Source: an uncultured Pelagibacteraceae bacterium
Lineage (GTDB): Bacteria > Pseudomonadota > Alphaproteobacteria > Pelagibacterales > Pelagibacteraceae
Direction: 5' to 3'
DNA length: 64,000 nt
Assembly: GCA_902596045.1 (NCBI GenBank)
Contig: CACJSJ010000001.1
Coordinates: 62,001 to 126,000 of the forward strand
Position numbers and translations under genes: made by a program
Notes under the pieces: model-generated
Seen by the model: the letters and a program-made list of their open reading frames with translations, nothing else
Told to the model about the DNA's origin: nothing
The model's database searches: none
In this document: positions 59,389 through 64,000 of the stretch, piece by piece
Numbering within the stretch: position 1 is the first letter of the stretch
Layout of the letters: the number at the start of each line of letters is the position of its first letter

Positions 59389-60079
59389 CCCTATCCTGAT
59401 CTAAATAATTGCAATTATTAATTTTCTTATTTTCATCAATTTCTATGAGTAATGGATTACCAGTTGGTATTTCGAGTTTAGAAATCTGTTTTTCATCAAG
59501 CTTGAATAAATATTTGCATAAGGCTCTTATAGAATTACCATGTGCAGAAATTAATATGTTACCACTTTTAATTTTGTTTTTAACATCTGAATTATAGAAA
59601 TTTATAACTCTTTCATAAGTATCTTTTAAAGACTCGGTATCTGGAATTTCTTTTATAGACATACTTTTATAAGTATTAATATTTAGTGGATGGAATTCAC
59701 TATTTTTATCCAATGGATCTGGTCTTAAATCCCAAGACCTTCTAAATTGATGAACTTTTTCTTCACCAAGTTTTTTACTCATTTCAATTTTATTGAGTCC
59801 TGTAAGCCCCCCATAATGTCTTTCGTTAAGCTTCCAAGATTTAACAAAATTTTTTTCATCATTTAGTGTTTTTTGTATAATTTTAAGAGTATGATTAGCC
59901 CTTAATTGAAGTGAAGAGTAATAATAATCAATTTGAATATTTGATGTTTTAATTAATTCACCGGCCTTTTTTGCCTCTAATTTTCCATTTTCTGTCAAAT
60001 CCACATCAACCCAACCTGTAAATCTGTTTTCGAGATTCCAAGTACTTTGACCATGCCTAATTAAAATTAAATAACTCAT
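59366..60079 (-). CDS. gpmA: 2,3-bisphosphoglycerate-dependent phosphoglycerate mutase
   Basis: GpmA interconverts 3- and 2-phosphoglycerate in glycolysis and gluconeogenesis. The catalytic histidine lies in LIRHGQSTWNLENRFTGW, with KLNERHYGGLTGLNK and the second histidine in ISAHGNSIRALCKYL. At 237 residues it fits the dPGM type. It stands alone on the minus strand between murU and the VanZ-like gene. Confidence 0.95.
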   Translation of the reverse strand: MSYLILIRHGQSTWNLENRFTGWVDVDLTENGKLEAKKAGELIKTSNIQIDYYYSSLQLRANHTLKIIQKTLNDEKNFVKSWKLNERHYGGLTGLNKIEMSKKLGEEKVHQFRRSWDLRPDPLDKNSEFHPLNINTYKSMSIKEIPDTESLKDTYERVINFYNSDVKNKIKSGNILISAHGNSIRALCKYLFKLDEKQISKLEIPTGNPLLIEIDENKKINNCNYLDQDRAKDLLVF

Positions 60080-60121
60080 TTTTATTAATCTTAATTTAAT
60101 ATAAAAAAAATTGTTAGTTAA

Positions 60122-60514
60122 ATGAAAAAAATATTTTTATTCACAAAAACTACCTTTCATATATTTAATATCGGACTGATTTTAATATACCTTTATCCAG
60201 GAAGTATTTTTGGCTGGATAGTATATGGGGACAAACAAAAACAGCCCCAAATAACTTCAGATTTTTCAATATTTTCATCAAATCATGTTTATGCTTTTTT
60301 GGTCTTATCTTTTTTAGGACTAATATCTTATTATAAAAATGATGTAAAAATTTTATTTCTCTATTTATTTTTTATTTCTATTTTTTTAGAGTTATGTCAC
60401 ATCTTAATTCCACAAAGAAGCTTTGAATTTAAAGATTTGACAGGAAATTTTTTAGGAGTTTTTATTATCTTTATAATTTTTTATCTTTACAATTTTATAA
60501 AACGCAATAGATGA
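60122..60514 (+). CDS. VanZ-like membrane protein
   Basis: The 130-residue protein has four hydrophobic segments. The spaced polar residues SSNHVYAFLVLSFLG, FLELCHILIPQRSFEFKDL and NFLGVFIIF follow the VanZ-like pattern (H in helix 2, ExxH/Q before PxR, D..xNxxG). VanZ homologues have no settled biochemical function; some are linked to glycopeptide tolerance. It overlaps the following lipoprotein gene in an ATGA. Confidence 0.78.
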   Translation: MKKIFLFTKTTFHIFNIGLILIYLYPGSIFGWIVYGDKQKQPQITSDFSIFSSNHVYAFLVLSFLGLISYYKNDVKILFLYLFFISIFLELCHILIPQRSFEFKDLTGNFLGVFIIFIIFYLYNFIKRNR

Positions 60515-61113
60515 GCATCATGGGTAATAAAATTTTTTTAATTATTTTTTTATTTTTGATTTCTGCATGCTCCTCAGTTCCTCAAAATACTTCAAACAGC
60601 TGCAAAATTTTTGATGAACGATATCTTTGGTACAAGCATTCTAAAAAAGTCGAGCAAAAATGGGGTACTCCAATACATATTCAATTAGCAATAATAAAAA
60701 TGGAGTCAGATTTTGATTGGCTAGCAAAACCACCTAGACAAAAATTATTTAAAGTAATTCCTTTTAAACGTCCTTCCAGTTCATTTGGATATTCTCAAGC
60801 TGTAAAAGGAACATGGGAGCAATATAAAAATGAAACAGGCAATAAACTTGCAACAAGGGCTAGATTTAAAGATAGTGTAGATTTTATTGGCTGGTACACA
60901 AATAAAACAAATTCTATTTTAAAGATATCTCTTCAAGATGCTTTTAAACAATATATTGCCTATCACGAAGGGTGGGGAAATTATAAACATTACAAAAAAA
61001 ATAAAAAAGTTATTAATTTAGCAAAAAAGGTTGAAAAACAATCTAAAATTTATAAAAAACAATTCTCTAAGTGCAGTAATTCTTTTAATAAAAATAGATA
61101 TATTATTTTTTAG
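60511..61113 (+). CDS. lysozyme-like (lytic transglycosylase-like) lipoprotein
   Basis: A lipoprotein signal is clear: a hydrophobic stretch ending LISACSS, with the lipid-bearing cysteine near residue 20. The mature part resembles a small SLT-type lysozyme fold: the probable catalytic glutamate is in IIKMESDFDW, followed by SSSFGYSQAVKGTWEQYK and YHEGWGNYK. It would cut glycan strands at the outer membrane. It is coupled to the VanZ-like gene, and its tail overlaps the RND gene by 11 bases. Confidence 0.8.
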   Translation: MSIMGNKIFLIIFLFLISACSSVPQNTSNSCKIFDERYLWYKHSKKVEQKWGTPIHIQLAIIKMESDFDWLAKPPRQKLFKVIPFKRPSSSFGYSQAVKGTWEQYKNETGNKLATRARFKDSVDFIGWYTNKTNSILKISLQDAFKQYIAYHEGWGNYKHYKKNKKVINLAKKVEKQSKIYKKQFSKCSNSFNKNRYIIF

Positions 61114-64000
61114 TCAGTTGCTTATTGAGCTCAATATCTACAGCATCTATCCTATTAGTATTTTTTGCTAAAGCTAAATACATTGAAGGAGTAACGTACA
61201 ATGTGAAGAATGTTGAAATTATCATTCCTCCTAAGATTGTTGTACCTACAGCTAATCTTGAACCTTCACCTGCCCCTGGACCAATATTTCCAATTACAAG
61301 TGGTAACATCGCTATCATAGTGCTTAAGGATGTCATCATGATTGGTCTAAATCTTATATTACATGCTTCCTTGACAGCGGACTCAATATTTTTCCCAGTT
61401 GTTCTGATTTGATTTGCATAGTCGACAATCAAAATACTGTTTTTGGTTGATATACCTATTAAAATTATTAAAGCAATTTGTGAAAAAATATTAATTGAAC
61501 TATTTAAGAAAAGAATAAACACCAAACCACCAAATATAGCTAACGGAACAGTTAAAATAATTATGAATGGATGAATGAATGAATTAAATGTTGCAGCCAT
61601 TACCAAGTAAGCTGTTAATATAGCTAAAATAAAAATAATAAATAATTCACTACTAGTCTCTTTTATTTCCTCAGATTTTCCCTTCCAGGTTATTTGATTG
61701 TTAGGTGCTATTTCTGCCATGAGATTTTCTAAATATGAAATAGCTTCTGTAAGTGTATAGTTTTCGCTAATATTAGCAGAAATAGTTACAGCACTTTGCC
61801 TGTTATATCTTGCAAGTTCTTTTGCTGAACCTTCTTCTTTAAACTTAACTAAATTTGCAAGAGAAATAAGTTTTCCTGAGGTTTCTGATCTAACAAAAAT
61901 TTTTGATATTCCATCTTTATTTCTTCTGTCAGACAAATATTGTTGAACAATTATTGGATACTCTCTTCCTTGGCGATTAAAAGTAGTTATCTTTTTTCCT
62001 CCGTATAAAGTTTCAAGTGTTTTTCCTATTGATTGAGCAGATACACCAAGATCTTTTGCTTTATTTTTATTTATAACTAATTTCACCTCTGGTTTATTTC
62101 TATTATAGTCAGATTCTACTCTAGATAAATTTCTATTTGATCTTATTTTTTTAATTACTTTGTTTTGAATATCTTCTAACTCTTCGTATGTATTTCCATA
62201 GATAACCATTTGAACTGGTTTGTTATAATTAGAAACCCTTATTGATTGAGGTGAAATTGGAAACGCTACAGCTTCAGGTAAGGTTACAATTTTACCAATT
62301 GCTTCTCTCATAACAGTTTGAGAATCTTTTTCTCTGTTTTTCCAATTATCTAATAAAGCAATTATTATAAAACTATTATAAGAGTTTGCTGAACTTCCAA
62401 ATCCTGGCACTCTCATTATAAATCTAGAATAAGGACTATCTTCGGCTTGCAATAAAGGAATTAATCTTTTTTCAACCTCTTGAGCTTTTTCTTGTGTATA
62501 CTCAAAGGATCTTCCTTCATCAGTAAAACCAATTACAAGATAAACACCCCTATCTTCCATAGGTAACAATTCTTTTTTGGAAAAATTAAATAAAAATACT
62601 GAGACAAAAACAATAAAGATTATAAAAATTCCTACAATCTTGGTTTTGTTAATTAAAATATTAAGAGTTTCTTTATAAAAAGAGGATAAGCTTAAAAATA
62701 ATTTTTCAAACTTTTTGACTATATTATTTTTTGTAGTTTTTTTAGTTAAGAACTTACTTGCTAGCATTGGGGAAAGAGTAAGAGCAACAAAGGAAGAAAC
62801 TAGAATTGAAAATGATAACGTAATTGCTGTTTCTTTAAATAAAGTTCCTGAAATTCCTTCTATAAAAATTAAAGGGAGAAATACTGCAATTAGAATTAGA
62901 GTAGTAGCAATAATGGCGAATGAGATTTGCTTAGATCCTTTATAAGCTGCCACTAAAGGAGTTTCTCCATTTTCTATTCTTCTATAAATTGCATCAGTCA
63001 TGATTACCGAGTCATCAGTAATTATTCCAATTGCAAGTATAAAACTTAAAAGCACAAATATGTTAATTGATAAACCAAATAAATATAATCCTAAAAAAGA
63101 TGCTATCAAACTCACAGGAAGCGCTATGGCGGGTACAATTACTGCTTTAAGATTTCCTAAAAATAAATAAATAATTATTACTACTAAGATGAAAGCAATT
63201 ACTAATGTTTTATAAACTTCATTGATAGCAGCTTGTACATAAGTTGCTCTATTAAAAGAAACTCTAAGATCTAATCCATCGGGTAAAGATTTTTTAACTT
63301 GAACTATCCTTTTTTTTATATCATTTGAGAGCTCAACAGTAGATGCTCCACTTTTTGCATAAATACCAATTCCAACTGTCTTTAGGTTAATTTGATCTTT
63401 AGTTTGAGCCTTGAATAAAGTTTTTTCAGAAACTGGCCCAAATTCTATATTAGCAACATCTGAAAGTAGTATTATTTTGTTAGCAGATTTTTTTATAGGC
63501 AATTGTTTTATTGTTTCAATATTATTATAGGATTTATCAAGGTTTAAAGTTAAGTCTATGTTATTAGCCTCTAAAGTACCCGCTGGAAGTCTTATATTTT
63601 CTCCTCTTAAAGCATTCTCAACTTCTTGAATTGTCAAATCATTTGCAGCTAATTTAATTGGATCTATCCAAACTCTAATACTCAGTTCCCTAAGTCCACC
63701 TACTAAAATCCTACCAACGTTTTTTACACTTGAGAATTGATCAATTAAAAATCTTTCTGCATAGTCTCCAAGTTCTAAATCACTCCATGTTTTAGAGGAA
63801 AGTGATAACCACATTGTTGTGGTAAATCCGGCTGCTCTTTTTAAAATTTGCGGAGGATCAGATTCTGATGGTAAATTATCTACTACTCTAGAAACTCTTT
63901 CTCTAATATCATTTGCTGCATTATCAAGATCAATACTGGTATCAAACTCAATATTTATAGTACTTCTTCCATTTTCTGATTTTGAGTCGATATTTTTTAT
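61103..64000 (-). CDS. RND efflux permease (AcrB/MexB-like), N-terminus beyond window
   Basis: The frame is open from base 64000 down to the stop at 61103, giving 965 residues; about 60-100 N-terminal residues lie outside. It is the inner-membrane proton antiporter of a tripartite efflux pump. The proton-relay residues are present: two aspartates in IGIITDDSVIMTD and the lysine in IGISTKNSILIVDYA. GGMIISTFFTLYVTPSMY ends the membrane part. The upstream periplasmic adaptor, if present, is outside the window. The substrate is unknown. Confidence 0.94.
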   Translation of the reverse strand: MKNIDSKSENGRSTINIEFDTSIDLDNAANDIRERVSRVVDNLPSESDPPQILKRAAGFTTTMWLSLSSKTWSDLELGDYAERFLIDQFSSVKNVGRILVGGLRELSIRVWIDPIKLAANDLTIQEVENALRGENIRLPAGTLEANNIDLTLNLDKSYNNIETIKQLPIKKSANKIILLSDVANIEFGPVSEKTLFKAQTKDQINLKTVGIGIYAKSGASTVELSNDIKKRIVQVKKSLPDGLDLRVSFNRATYVQAAINEVYKTLVIAFILVVIIIYLFLGNLKAVIVPAIALPVSLIASFLGLYLFGLSINIFVLLSFILAIGIITDDSVIMTDAIYRRIENGETPLVAAYKGSKQISFAIIATTLILIAVFLPLIFIEGISGTLFKETAITLSFSILVSSFVALTLSPMLASKFLTKKTTKNNIVKKFEKLFLSLSSFYKETLNILINKTKIVGIFIIFIVFVSVFLFNFSKKELLPMEDRGVYLVIGFTDEGRSFEYTQEKAQEVEKRLIPLLQAEDSPYSRFIMRVPGFGSSANSYNSFIIIALLDNWKNREKDSQTVMREAIGKIVTLPEAVAFPISPQSIRVSNYNKPVQMVIYGNTYEELEDIQNKVIKKIRSNRNLSRVESDYNRNKPEVKLVINKNKAKDLGVSAQSIGKTLETLYGGKKITTFNRQGREYPIIVQQYLSDRRNKDGISKIFVRSETSGKLISLANLVKFKEEGSAKELARYNRQSAVTISANISENYTLTEAISYLENLMAEIAPNNQITWKGKSEEIKETSSELFIIFILAILTAYLVMAATFNSFIHPFIIILTVPLAIFGGLVFILFLNSSINIFSQIALIILIGISTKNSILIVDYANQIRTTGKNIESAVKEACNIRFRPIMMTSLSTMIAMLPLVIGNIGPGAGEGSRLAVGTTILGGMIISTFFTLYVTPSMYLALAKNTNRIDAVDIELNKQLTKK

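Overview
The window reads as a piece of the core chromosome of a SAR11-type marine alphaproteobacterium (Candidatus Pelagibacter or a close relative). The reasons are a very low G+C content, gaps of only a few bases between genes, many ATGA or TAATG stop/start overlaps, a DmdA-type DMSP demethylase, a class I lysyl-tRNA synthetase, a SAM-II riboswitch in front of metX, and alphaproteobacterial gene orders (chvI-chvG, hisC-tyrA next to metX-metW, mdh-sucCDAB-lpd, atpHAGDC). This assignment comes from gene content and remembered family features, not from a database search. I see no IS elements, phage genes, CRISPR arrays, rRNA or tRNA genes, and no stretch above 300 bases without a gene.

Layout. 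1-5265 (+): end of dmdA, then asd and sdhCDAB (succinate dehydrogenase). 5255-12469: a probable carboxylate or hydroxy-acid utilisation island made of an IclR regulator and a methylmalonate/malonate semialdehyde dehydrogenase (-), and an iron-type alcohol dehydrogenase, a TRAP transporter (dctP, dctQ, dctM) and a small secreted protein (+). 12530-21202 (+): malate dehydrogenase, succinyl-CoA synthetase and the whole 2-oxoglutarate dehydrogenase complex. 21225-23180: priA. 23290-28078 (+): F1 part of ATP synthase. 28061-34601 (-): rplU-rpmA-obgE-proB-proA-nadD-rsfS-ctpA-rppH. 34667-37104 (-): metX-metW-gloB behind a SAM-II riboswitch. 37295-39275 (+): hisC and a frame-broken tyrA. 39272-42829 (-): trkH, ampG and an NlpC/P60 peptidase. 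42918-46447 (+): lysK, pyrD, rpmB and a queuosine-precursor transporter. 46444-49549 (-): a polyamine operon (ornithine decarboxylase, deoxyhypusine-synthase-like enzyme, agmatinase-like enzyme). 49699-54451: regA-type regulator, bioY (-), polA and chvI. 54451-59388 (+): chvG, ahcY, tsaE, amgK and murU. 59366-60079 (-): gpmA. 60122-61113 (+): a VanZ-like membrane protein and a lysozyme-like lipoprotein. 61103-64000 (-): an RND efflux permease that runs off the window.

How the genes work together. The first half is central carbon and energy metabolism: succinate dehydrogenase, malate dehydrogenase, 2-oxoglutarate dehydrogenase and succinyl-CoA synthetase, feeding a respiratory chain that drives the ATP synthase. 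Sulfur and methyl metabolism recurs (dmdA, metX/metW under SAM control, ahcY). A peptidoglycan-recycling theme also recurs (ampG with an NlpC/P60 peptidase, amgK-murU, a lytic-transglycosylase-like lipoprotein).

Nothing here is an obviously new multi-gene system. The observations most worth a second look are: an SdhD subunit with no histidine at all, so the usual haem b ligand is missing; the single-base frameshift in tyrA at a run of six A; terminator-like hairpins in the leader of the polyamine operon and between dctP and dctQ; a 19-codon reading frame joining the alcohol dehydrogenase to dctP; the SAM-II riboswitch flanked by A8 and U8 tracts; and the deoxyhypusine-synthase homologue in the polyamine operon.
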